DNA of 64,000 bases from an uncultured Collinsella sp. (GTDB taxonomy: Bacteria; Actinomycetota; Coriobacteriia; Coriobacteriales; Coriobacteriaceae), in NCBI GenBank assembly GCA_900756765.1, contig CAAELE010000044.1:1-64000 (forward strand). Reading direction: 5' to 3'. Of this stretch, positions 24,244 to 33,045 are shown one piece after another; within the stretch, counting starts at the first letter, position 1, and each line of letters begins with the position of its first letter. A program made the position numbers and the translations under genes. The notes beneath the pieces were generated by a model, which worked only from the letters and a program-made list of their open reading frames with translations, had not been told where the DNA came from and did not search any database.

Positions 24244-24280
24244 GTTTAGTATTATGATGTATGTAATCTATTAACTAAAC
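24244..24280. promoter_or_regulatory. Candidate operator of the HTH-HipA gene
   Basis: GTTTAGT (24244-24250) / ACTAAAC (24274-24280) in an AT-rich promoter-like stretch directly upstream of a gene whose product begins with a DNA-binding domain. Autoregulation is the simple reading. Confidence 0.45.
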
Positions 24281-24311
24281 GCGTAAATTACTTAACGAGG
24301 TGATGCGGTGT

Positions 24312-25685
24312 ATGGATACGTCTGAGTACTTGTCTATGGGTGATGCCGCCCGCCTGTTGGGCGTTACGAAAGCCCGCATATCTCAACTTGTCGCATCGGG
24401 AACGCTCGCGTGCGATATTGTGGGCGGACGGAAGATGGTCGAGTACAATTCCGCGGTCGCTTATCAAAAGGTCCGCAAACGTGGACGCCGTCCTGCGGCC
24501 GATGTGGGGCGCAAGTTTACGCTGATGTCCGCCGATTACGAGGTTGCGCGTGTCTCATTTGATCCGACGCGTGAGTTTCCCTTCGAAATCGCCGAGGTAC
24601 TCGATGCGCAGAGGATGCCGTTTGGCACGTGCTCGAGCTCTTCTCCTACGGTGAATAAACGGGAGCTCAACGTGTGGTGGAGCCATCGGTCGGTGCCCGA
24701 TGTTCGCCCCGGGCTCGTCTCGCGCTATCGTGAACTGGGAATTGCCAGTGGCATCGAGGTTCCAGTTCAGTGCCTGGGCCTCTCGCTTTCGGATTGTTAT
24801 TGGCTGCGGCCGGCCGATTGCGCCGAACTCAAATGGCGAAACATCAATTACTTTGAGAACGAATTTGAGCGATCGGCGCCCGAAGAGCGTTCGGGTTGGC
24901 TGGAAGGCATCGGTCTTAAAAACCCCGACAACACATCCGAGGGCGAGCTCCCTAAATCGTGGATGATCCGAAACGGCATTCGCGTTTTGGCTAAAGGGTG
25001 CGGGATGGACGATCAGCGCCCCTTTAACGAGGCGGTTGCAACGGCTCTACATCGTCGCTTGCTGTCGGAGGGCGAGTTTGTTCCTTATACGGTTGAGCGG
25101 ATGTTCGATGGCCCTGTGTGTCTGTGCGACGACTTTCTTGACGGCCGCGAGGAATATGTTCCAGCTGTTTACGTTAAGGACGCCCTTGGCGGCCAGCGAG
25201 GAAACTCGACGTACGACCGGTACTGCCGCTTCCTTGGTAAGCATGGAGCAGACGAGGCTGCTGTGAGAAGGTCTATGTCGCAGATGATTGTCTGCGATGC
25301 CCTTTTGGCCAACAGCGACCGCCATTGGCGAAACTTCGGCATCATCCGCAATGTCGACACCCTGGAGATAAGGCCTGCTCCGCTGTTCGATAGCGGCAAC
25401 TGCCTGTGGTACAACGTACCAACTGCCGTGCTCGCAGCTGGGGAGTTTGGGTTTTCCGCTAAGCCGTTTGGGCCCGACCCTTCCGTCCAGCTGGCGCTTG
25501 CGGACTCACTCGATTGGTTCGACGCATCGAGACTGGACGGATTTGTTGATGAGGCGATCGAGATTCTTTCGCAGAGCGAATGGGCGACGGCGGAGGGTCG
25601 ACTCGAGGCCATTTGCCGCGGCCTCGAGCGTCGCGTAATCGAGGTTGGTGCCGCTGTTGAGGTGCTTCGACACGTACAGCGATAA
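24312..25685 (+). CDS. HTH domain fused to HipA-like kinase
   Basis: 457 residues. Residues 1-60 form a MerR/excisionase-type helix-turn-helix (YLSMGDAARLLGVTKARISQLVASGTL). The C-terminal half is a HipA-type serine/threonine kinase domain: catalytic loop ANSDRHWRNFGI and metal-binding APLFDSG. The usual HipA N-terminal subdomain is not evident; the middle 200 residues are unassigned. HipA kinases phosphorylate glutamyl-tRNA synthetase or other targets and are normally paired with a separate HipB DNA-binding antitoxin; here DNA binding is on the same chain and no hipB is adjacent. Start 24312 chosen for GAGGTG at 24297-24302; an upstream GTG at 24300 is possible. Downstream 12 bases then mnmA converges. 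Confidence 0.78.
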   Translation: MDTSEYLSMGDAARLLGVTKARISQLVASGTLACDIVGGRKMVEYNSAVAYQKVRKRGRRPAADVGRKFTLMSADYEVARVSFDPTREFPFEIAEVLDAQRMPFGTCSSSSPTVNKRELNVWWSHRSVPDVRPGLVSRYRELGIASGIEVPVQCLGLSLSDCYWLRPADCAELKWRNINYFENEFERSAPEERSGWLEGIGLKNPDNTSEGELPKSWMIRNGIRVLAKGCGMDDQRPFNEAVATALHRRLLSEGEFVPYTVERMFDGPVCLCDDFLDGREEYVPAVYVKDALGGQRGNSTYDRYCRFLGKHGADEAAVRRSMSQMIVCDALLANSDRHWRNFGIIRNVDTLEIRPAPLFDSGNCLWYNVPTAVLAAGEFGFSAKPFGPDPSVQLALADSLDWFDASRLDGFVDEAIEILSQSEWATAEGRLEAICRGLERRVIEVGAAVEVLRHVQR

Positions 25686-25693
25686 ACCCGCGG

Positions 25694-26794
25694 CTACTTA
25701 AGTGCGCCGGTCACGGTGCCGCCGCCCAGGACGATGTCGCCGCGATAGATAACGACGGCCTGACCGGGGGCGATGGCGCGCTGCGGATCGTCAAAGGTCA
25801 AGAGCATCTGCCCGTTTGCGCCGCGCGTGAGCACTGCCGCCTGGTCCTTTTGACGGTAGCGGTACTTGGCGCCCACGCGAATGCCGCCGGCATTGAGCTC
25901 GGCCTCCAGGCGCTCTGCCGGCGCACTCCAGATCCACTCATCGGCAGTTAGCGCCGAGGCCGTCAGGTCCTCGGCCTCGCCCAGATGCACGGTGTTGTTG
26001 GCGGCGTCGACGCCCGTCACATACACGGGATGCGCCATCGCGACGCCCAGGCCCTTGCGCTGGCCGATGGTGTAGCGCAGCGCGCCGCTGTGGCGCCCGA
26101 CCACGCTGCCGTCGCGCCACACAATGTCGCCCGGTGCAGCGGGATGTCCGCAGCGGCGCTCGATATAGCCCGCGTAGTCACCGTCTGGAATAAAGCAGAT
26201 GTCCTCGCTTTCGGCCTTCTTGGCGTTGGTAAAGCCCTGCTCGGCGGCTATGCGGCGCACGTCGTGCTCTTTGTCTAGGCCTGCCAGCGGAAAGATCGTG
26301 TGCGCCAGGCGCTCCTGCGTAAGCGAATACAAAAAGTAGCTTTGGTCCTTTTTGGGATCTTCGCCGCGATGTAGCTGCCAGGTGCCGTCTGCCGCCTGGC
26401 TTGTTTTGGCGTAATGTCCCGTTGCGATGTAGTCGCAGCCCATGTCCAGCGCCGCATCGAGCAGCGCGCCAAACTTAATGTGGCGGTTGCAGATAATGCA
26501 CGGATTGGGCGTCAGTCCCTCCTGGTAGGCGTTCACAAAGCGCTCGATAACGCTGTGGTCGAATGTCTGCTGCAGGTCGAGCACATGGTGGGGTATCCCC
26601 AGGCGCTCGGCGACGGCCTTTGCATCGGCGATGTCGCGGTCGACCTTGCTCGTGCCCGTGATGGGATCGGGCGCGGGGCAGGTGAGGCGCATGGTGGCGC
26701 CGACGCATTCGTAGCCCTGGCTTTTGAGCAGGTACGCGGTCACGCTGGAATCGACGCCGCCGCTCATGGCGACGAGCACGCGCTTGTTGTGCAT
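25694..26794 (-). CDS. mnmA: tRNA-specific 2-thiouridylase MnmA
   Basis: 366 residues. Inserts sulfur at C2 of the wobble uridine in Lys, Glu and Gln tRNAs. PP-loop AMSGGVDSSV at the N-terminus, first catalytic Cys in NPCIICN and second Cys in EDICFIPDGDY, followed by the YTIGQRKGLG region and a C-terminal beta domain. The ATG at 26794 has GGAGA upstream. A terminator-like hairpin and a -10-like element lie just ahead of it, so read-through control is possible. It lies downstream of cysK on the same strand, which fits shared sulfur metabolism. Confidence 0.95.
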   Translation of the reverse strand: MHNKRVLVAMSGGVDSSVTAYLLKSQGYECVGATMRLTCPAPDPITGTSKVDRDIADAKAVAERLGIPHHVLDLQQTFDHSVIERFVNAYQEGLTPNPCIICNRHIKFGALLDAALDMGCDYIATGHYAKTSQAADGTWQLHRGEDPKKDQSYFLYSLTQERLAHTIFPLAGLDKEHDVRRIAAEQGFTNAKKAESEDICFIPDGDYAGYIERRCGHPAAPGDIVWRDGSVVGRHSGALRYTIGQRKGLGVAMAHPVYVTGVDAANNTVHLGEAEDLTASALTADEWIWSAPAERLEAELNAGGIRVGAKYRYRQKDQAAVLTRGANGQMLLTFDDPQRAIAPGQAVVIYRGDIVLGGGTVTGALK

Positions 26795-26821
26795 GGGGAG
26801 GTTCTCCTTGGTGGCATGTGG

Positions 26822-26862
26822 CCAAAAAAGAAAAGCGGCGCGGGAGGCTGGTTCCGCGCCGC
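26822..26862 (-). terminator. Strong terminator between cysK and mnmA
   Basis: On the minus strand, GCGGCGCGG / CCGCGCCGC (26854-26862 with 26835-26843) is followed by TTTTCTTTTTT. A TACAAT (complement of 26867-26872) sits directly upstream. Confidence 0.75.
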
Positions 26863-26906
26863 AGACATTGTAGCAAGTTCGGGCGTCTCGTGGGACACCC
26901 TGTTGG

Positions 26907-26959
26907 GATGAGCCCAGGCAGCCAGAAGAGAGGGTAGACCGGCGTGCCTTGGGCTCATC
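26907..26959. promoter_or_regulatory. Long hairpin just downstream of cysK
   Basis: Arms GATGAGCCCAGGCA (26907-26920) and TGCCTTGGGCTCATC (26945-26959) pair over 14 bp with one bulge, loop about 24 bases. Without a T-tract it may protect the cysK 3' end or be a structured leader of mnmA. Confidence 0.5.
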
Positions 26960-26975
26960 GATAAGTGATGGGCCC

Positions 26976-27914
<939 letters not shown>

Positions 27915-27970
27915 GGTGAACCTCCAAAGTGTTCAAGTTGCTGGTTGCCGTGTGGTTTTACGGCGTGCCT

Positions 27971-28014
27971 AGCAGCTAAACCCATAAACCTTATAGGTTG
28001 TTCGTTTAGCTGTT
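27971..28014. promoter_or_regulatory. Palindromic operator or leader hairpin of cysK
   Basis: AGCAGCTAAAC (27971-27981) / GTTTAGCTGTT (28004-28014), one mismatch, with inner AACC-TTATA-GGTT. It begins at the predicted cysK transcription start, so it can block initiation as DNA or fold as RNA. Candidate site of the neighbouring Rrf2 regulator. Confidence 0.5.
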
Positions 28015-28021
28015 GGCAAGC

Positions 28022-28050
28022 ATAGTAGACACTAAAGCCTAGTAATGCAA
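28022..28050 (-). promoter_or_regulatory. cysK promoter
   Basis: -35 TTGCAT (complement of 28045-28050), 17-bp spacer, -10 TACTAT (complement of 28022-28027). Confidence 0.6.
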
Positions 28051-28167
28051 TAGGAAATAGAAGATTATTACAAGCTGATTAACCATCTTGACCGGAACGG
28101 GTATTTTCAAACCCAATTTTTCGGCTAGAATTTCAACGGACTAAAAGACCGAAAGGCAGCACTATAT

Positions 28168-28596
28168 ATGTTGGTTTCCACTAAGGGCAGGTACGCCCTG
28201 CGCGTTATGGTTGACCTGGCCGAGCACCAGGCGGCCGGTCGCATCCCGCTCAAAGAGATCGCGGCGCGACAGGGGATTTCCGAGAAATATCTCGAGAACA
28301 TCTTGGCGACGCTCGTGCGCGCCAATATGCTCTCGGGCATGCGTGGCAAGGGCGGCGGCTACGTGCTCACGCGCCCGCCCGAACAGTACACGGTGGGCGA
28401 GATCTTGCGCCTGACCGAGGGCAGCTTGGCGCCGGTCGCCTGCCTGGATGGCGACTGCAAGGGCTGCTCGCGATCTGATGAGTGCCCCACGCTCGACGTG
28501 TGGAAGAACCTGGACAAGCTTATCAACGACTACCTCAACGGTGTGACGCTCGATCAACTTGTCGCTCCCAACGAAGGCTACGACTACGTCATCTAA
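28168..28596 (+). CDS. Rrf2-family transcriptional regulator
   Basis: 142 residues. Winged-helix N-terminus (MLVSTKGRYALRVMVDLAEH, then IAARQGISEKYLENIL) typical of IscR/CymR. The C-terminal region has four cysteines, CLDGDCKGC and ECP, compatible with an Fe-S cluster or redox/metal sensing as in IscR. Divergent from cysK across 250 bp containing a palindrome, so regulation of cysteine synthesis is the leading idea. ATG at 28168 follows GAAAGG. Confidence 0.9.
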   Translation: MLVSTKGRYALRVMVDLAEHQAAGRIPLKEIAARQGISEKYLENILATLVRANMLSGMRGKGGGYVLTRPPEQYTVGEILRLTEGSLAPVACLDGDCKGCSRSDECPTLDVWKNLDKLINDYLNGVTLDQLVAPNEGYDYVI

Positions 28597-28666
28597 CCCA
28601 TGCCTGCCATTTGGGGACGGGGTGGAAATGGTAGATTTTCTTGCCCTCTGAGACTTGGCAAATAAG

Positions 28667-28697
28667 AAGGCCGCCCATTTTTGCGATGGGCGGCCTT
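28667..28697. terminator. Shared terminator between the Rrf2 gene and the holin-like gene
   Basis: Perfect 12-bp arms AAGGCCGCCCAT (28667-28678) / ATGGGCGGCCTT (28686-28697), T-rich loop, between convergent genes. Confidence 0.8.
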
Positions 28698-28733
28698 TGA
28701 TTTGGTCCGATGAGTTTGTGTGTCGGGGGCGTT

Positions 28734-29099
28734 CTACTCTTCGGCAATACTATCGAGGATGCTGCGCATGATGGACACTAGGATGCTGCCCATAAAGGCC
28801 GAGCCAAAGCCGGCGATGGAGATGCCGACGCCCAACAGGTTGACCGACAGGTAGCTGGCGAGCTCCAGCATAAAGCTGTTGAGCACGAGCTGGAAAATGC
28901 CGAGCGTAATGATCGTGAGCGGCAGCGAGATGACCGTGAGGAACGGTTTGACGAACGAATCGACGATGTTGAGGAACAGTCCCACAAAGGCAAAGCAGAC
29001 CCAGGCCTCGGCAAAGCCGAAGGGCTGGATACCGGGGACGAGGAACGTGGCGATCGCGATGGCGATCGAGGTGAAGAGCCAGTTAAGCATAAAGCGCAT
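28734..29099 (-). CDS. Phage holin family 4-2 membrane protein (YvlD-like)
   Basis: 121 residues with four hydrophobic helices, including the family pattern LPLTIITLGIFQLVLNSFML. Despite the phage name the family is widespread in chromosomes and its role is unknown. No phage genes surround it. Confidence 0.82.
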   Translation of the reverse strand: MRFMLNWLFTSIAIAIATFLVPGIQPFGFAEAWVCFAFVGLFLNIVDSFVKPFLTVISLPLTIITLGIFQLVLNSFMLELASYLSVNLLGVGISIAGFGSAFMGSILVSIMRSILDSIAEE

Positions 29100-29424
29100 G
29101 GCGTGAATCCTTTCTTGCGCCGGGGTTGCTGGCGTCGCGTGAAGCGGCTTGCGGCGGCGATTTGGATGGTTGCGCGGGCGCGCCGCGGTGTTTGGGCGCC
29201 CATTGTCTCAAATATTCGTGGAGCTTACGTGCGCATTCGGTTTCTAAACGGCGTTCGTCCTGAAAAACGTGCCGCTGACAGAGAGTCTTGTCACTTTAGT
29301 TTGGTGGTGTGCTACACTGCTACGGGCAAATGGCCCATGCATAGTTTTATTGCATATTTACGGGCGAACGATGCCCGATGTCAGTATCAACTTCGATGCC
29401 TTTTGGCGGGTTTGGCGGTGATCG
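29100..29424. other. About 325 bp intergenic, no gene seen
   Basis: Divergent promoter region between the holin-like gene and the TrpR-like gene. A TACACT with an upstream TTGTCA (19-bp spacing) near 29289-29319 may drive the right-hand gene. Nothing else is recognisable. Confidence 0.35.
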
Positions 29425-29724
29425 ATGAATATCGAGAACATGTTTGACAAGCCTGATGTCAAGCAGCTGGTCCACGCATTTAGTCTTTTGGATGACGAGA
29501 ACGATATCCAGGCGTTTTTAACCGATATCTGCACGCCGCGCGAGATTTGCGATCTTTCTCAGCGCCTGCAGGTCGCGCGCTATCTGGATGAGGGCGAGCC
29601 CTATGTCGAGGTTCAGGCCCGCACGGGCGCTTCGTCCACCACGGTGAGCCGCGTGTCCAAGGCGCTCAACGGCGAGTACGGTGGCTATCGCAAAATCCTC
29701 ATCAAACTGGAAGATGGCGAGTAG
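29425..29724 (+). CDS. YerC/YecD family TrpR-related protein
   Basis: 99 residues. All-helical TrpR-like fold with a helix-turn-helix near residues 60-85 (VEVQARTGASSTTVSRVSKALNG) and the ICTPREICDLSQRLQVARYL block typical of the YerC/YecD family. Presumed DNA-binding regulator; its effector is unknown. The ribosome site before ATG 29425 is weak (GGCGGTG). Confidence 0.88.
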   Translation: MNIENMFDKPDVKQLVHAFSLLDDENDIQAFLTDICTPREICDLSQRLQVARYLDEGEPYVEVQARTGASSTTVSRVSKALNGEYGGYRKILIKLEDGE

Positions 29725-29750
29725 GCCAGCGGCAAAAACGAATTGCGCAG

Positions 29751-29776
29751 AACCGTCCCTTCGGGGGCGGTTTTTT
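29751..29776 (+). terminator. Terminator of the TrpR-like gene
   Basis: AACCGTCCC / GGGGCGGTT with a TTCG-type loop, followed by TTTTTT. Confidence 0.85.
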
Positions 29777-29859
29777 GATCCCTCGGGGACGGAGGAAAGC
29801 GGATCACCTGGTTAGACTGACCCCTCGGTGATCCGTTTTCCTCCGTCCCCAAGGGATCA
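29776..29859. repeat. 84-bp palindrome with 33-bp arms
   Basis: Arms 29776-29808 and 29827-29859 match at 31 of 33 positions; both mismatches become G-U pairs in RNA. The core is GGGGACGGAGGAAA. A one-arm relic lies at 11340-11366. This is much longer than any terminator here and abuts one at 29751. Confidence 0.8.
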
Positions 29860-29943
29860 AATCTGTTGGCGTGGGGCAAATCTGTCCGCGTGGGCGGGTA
29901 GGATGGATGCATTGATTATTGCGAACGGTTTGAGTGGAGGACC

Positions 29944-32900
29944 ATGCCTGTTCGAATCTATACCACCAATACCGGTACGGACTTGAGCGATGCCGAGGCG
30001 GCGTTGCTCGCCGACCTGGTTGCCCGCCACGGGCGTGCCGTTTTGCTGGCGCCCTCGTTTGCCGAGCTCGACCTGTGCCGTCACGATGCTGCGGTTGCTG
30101 GCGTCTCGCTGGGCGTTGACTACAAAACCCCTGCGTCGTGGCTTCGTTCGCTGTGGGAGCTTATGGGCGATGGCCGCAGCTTCGTCGACAACATGCAGCG
30201 CCAGATGCTGTTCTCGGACATGATCGCCCGTCGCGACGATGCCGACCTGCAGCCGCTTTCGCGCAGTCAGGGCACGGTGCGCATGCTCGCGCGCATGGCC
30301 CGCGATGTGCTGCCGGGCGTAGCAGGGACGGGTGCCGAGCGCTGCTGCGGCGACGTTTGCCAGCCCGATCCCAAGAGCGACGCCGAGGCTCGCGTGTTCG
30401 AGCTGTTGAGTGCCTATGCGAGCGGCTTGGACCGTCGAGACATGGTCGAGCCCTGCGAGGCGGCTGACCTTATGGCCGAGGTGCTGGCCGACGGCCTTCC
30501 GGCGTGCGCCCGCGCGGTATGTGTGCGCGGTATCACGTCGTTTACGCACGGCTTGCTCGAGCTGCTGTCGGCCGTGGCGAACAATGGGGGAGAGGTCGTT
30601 GTGCTGCTTGCCCGCGAACAGGCGGCGATGCGCGAGGAGCTTGCCGCGGCATTTGATGCCCGCGGCGTGCTGTTTGAGGTCGCGCCGCTGGGGGAGGGTG
30701 CCGCCGCGCCCCAGACTGCCTCCAAGTCCGCCGCTCAGCCTACCTTTGTAGAGGTTGCCGGTCCTCACGCCCGCGCCCACGCCTATGTGGATGCAATCGA
30801 TGAGCTGGTAAAAACGTGTGAGGACGCCACGGTCGACGGCGGTATCACGGCGTCCGCGGACCCCGTGCGCGTGCTCGTGGTGTCTGCCCGGGCTCCTCAG
30901 CTGTTCGGTGAACTCGCTGCCCGTTTGGCGGCACGTCATATTGCGGCCGAGACAACCGAGTTCACGGCGTTTTCCCAATCCATCGCGGGCAGGCAGTTCG
31001 CGGCGCTCGCCAATCTGATCGAGCGCATGAAGGCCGCCGACGAGGGCACCGCCTCCAAGACCGAGTGGTGGCCCGCGCCGGAGCTTACCGACTGGATTTA
31101 CAGTCCGCTTTCGGGTGCCGATGCCGCCAGCGCGCGCACCTTCGACAAGAACATGCGCCTGTCGCGCGGCAAGACCACCAAGGCCGTCAAGAGCCTGCTG
31201 CAGAGCGTGCAGGGCCAGGTCAGGGGCACGCGCAAGGCTGCCAGTGATGACAACTGGTTTAAGAACGTGCCGTGCGTGGTCTCGGACGTGTTCCAAGCGC
31301 TGTGGCGCGACAAACCCGTGACGGCGCTCAAGGCAATGCTCGCCGTCGCCGAGGCGTTGCCCGATCGCGCCCTTGGAGGCCTTGACGGCCAGGCTCGTCG
31401 CCAGGCGGAGACCGCCCTGCTGCGACATGCCATCGACATTCTTATGAACGATGCTCGCGCGCTCGACGTGTCGCAGGCCGCGACTGTGCCCGTGCTCGAC
31501 GACGTTCGTACCAAGGTGGACAAGCGCAGTACCGCATACGATTACGAGACCTACGAGGTCGACCGCACGCCGCGCGCCCAGGTGCGCTTTGCGTCGCTTG
31601 CCGATGCGGCAGCCCTGCGCCCCGCCGGCTACGATGCCGTGCTGTTTGCCGACGTCGACTTGGACAGCTATCCGCTCTCGCATGAGGAGGGCCCGCTGGC
31701 CACGCTGACGGCCGAGCTGGGGCGCAGTAGCGTGACGCTTGAGCCCGCGGCCCTGCTGCGCGTGCGCTTTGGCCGCGCGATGCAGGCGGCACGCGGCCCC
31801 GTTGTGCTCGCCCGCGTGACCCACGATCGCCAGGCGCGCGAGTGCTATCCGGCTGCCGTGTGGACCGAGCTGCGGGCGCACGCCGAAGCCACTGGCGCCG
31901 TCAAGGTTGCGTGCGTGGGCGAAGGCAGTATCGTCGCCGATTTTGACCCTGCAGCCGGCGAGGGCATCGAGTGCAAGCGTGTCGCGTGCGAGGCTCCTCA
32001 GCATTTGAGCGAGGCGGCTGTGCCGTACCTGGTCCTGCGCCGCCGCGATGGCGAGGGCGAGAACGCGCCGCTCGTGCCGCGCCTGACGTCCGCCTCGCAG
32101 ATTGAGGCGTACTCGACGTGCCCGCTGTGCTGGTTCGTGTCGTATCGCGTGAAGCCCCAGTCCATCGACGCGGGCTTTGGAAATATGGAGAAGGGCAACT
32201 TTGTCCACGATGTGCTGGAGCACCTGCATGCTCGCCTGCCCCAGGAGGGCATGGACCGCGTGACGCCCGAGAATCTGCCGCGCGCTCAGGAGCTGCTGCG
32301 CGAGGTCTTTGACGAGACATTGACCGAGCACGCCGGCAAGCGAGGCACGGAGGGCCCGCTGGTGCCGCTCTCTGCGGTGGAGGAGCGCCAAGTGGCCGAG
32401 ATCTTGCCGCAGCTGGAGGGCGTGCTTGCCTACGAGTCCGAGGCGCTTGCCCCCTTTGCCCCTCGTTACCTGGAGTTCGCCTTCAACGAGCTCAAAGTCG
32501 AGTATGCCGGTTGGCCGCTTGGCGGGCGCATCGACCGCGTGGACGTGGACGCCGAGAATCGTGCCGTGGTGATCGACTACAAGCATCGCACGGGTGTTGA
32601 GGAGTTTAAGCTCGCCGACCCTACGGTGCGCGACGAGGAATCGGGCGCGGCGCCCATCGACGATCCACGCTGGTTGCCGCCACATACCCAAACGCTCATC
32701 TACGCCCAGGCCATGCGCCGGGCGCTGGATTTGGACACCCGCGCGGCGCTCTACTTTTCGACCAAGGGCGGCAAGCCGGCGTTGCGCGGTGCCGCGAGCG
32801 CCGAGCTGCTCGAGGAAGAGCGCGGCGACGGTCGCATCCCGGGCCTTAAGAAAGGTTTCCCCGGCGAGGGCGGCAGCATGGACTTCGACGCCCTGCTCGA

Positions 32901-33042
32901 TCGCGTGGAGGCCGGCATCGCCGAGCGCCTGCGCGAGCTCGAGGCAGGCGACGTTGCCGCCGTCGACCCGACGTCGGCTCAGGCCGCGCATGCGCGCTGC
33001 TCGTATAACCACGAAGGAACGTTTGTAAGGAGGGACGTGTAG
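29944..33042 (+). CDS. addB: AddB-like helicase/nuclease subunit
   Basis: 1032 residues. C-terminal PD-(D/E)XK nuclease (GGRIDRVDV, then VVIDYKHRTG) preceded by a CPLCWF segment; the rest is a long AddB/RexB-type inactive-helicase body. No Walker A GxGKT is visible at the N-terminus and the four-cysteine iron-sulfur set of B. subtilis AddB is not apparent, so this is a divergent AddB. Immediately upstream of addA (three bases after the stop), so the two form a recombination-repair complex that resects double-strand ends. ATG at 29944 follows GGAGG. Confidence 0.82.
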   Translation: MPVRIYTTNTGTDLSDAEAALLADLVARHGRAVLLAPSFAELDLCRHDAAVAGVSLGVDYKTPASWLRSLWELMGDGRSFVDNMQRQMLFSDMIARRDDADLQPLSRSQGTVRMLARMARDVLPGVAGTGAERCCGDVCQPDPKSDAEARVFELLSAYASGLDRRDMVEPCEAADLMAEVLADGLPACARAVCVRGITSFTHGLLELLSAVANNGGEVVVLLAREQAAMREELAAAFDARGVLFEVAPLGEGAAAPQTASKSAAQPTFVEVAGPHARAHAYVDAIDELVKTCEDATVDGGITASADPVRVLVVSARAPQLFGELAARLAARHIAAETTEFTAFSQSIAGRQFAALANLIERMKAADEGTASKTEWWPAPELTDWIYSPLSGADAASARTFDKNMRLSRGKTTKAVKSLLQSVQGQVRGTRKAASDDNWFKNVPCVVSDVFQALWRDKPVTALKAMLAVAEALPDRALGGLDGQARRQAETALLRHAIDILMNDARALDVSQAATVPVLDDVRTKVDKRSTAYDYETYEVDRTPRAQVRFASLADAAALRPAGYDAVLFADVDLDSYPLSHEEGPLATLTAELGRSSVTLEPAALLRVRFGRAMQAARGPVVLARVTHDRQARECYPAAVWTELRAHAEATGAVKVACVGEGSIVADFDPAAGEGIECKRVACEAPQHLSEAAVPYLVLRRRDGEGENAPLVPRLTSASQIEAYSTCPLCWFVSYRVKPQSIDAGFGNMEKGNFVHDVLEHLHARLPQEGMDRVTPENLPRAQELLREVFDETLTEHAGKRGTEGPLVPLSAVEERQVAEILPQLEGVLAYESEALAPFAPRYLEFAFNELKVEYAGWPLGGRIDRVDVDAENRAVVIDYKHRTGVEEFKLADPTVRDEESGAAPIDDPRWLPPHTQTLIYAQAMRRALDLDTRAALYFSTKGGKPALRGAASAELLEEERGDGRIPGLKKGFPGEGGSMDFDALLDRVEAGIAERLRELEAGDVAAVDPTSAQAAHARCSYNHEGTFVRRDV

Positions 33043-33045
33043 ACC

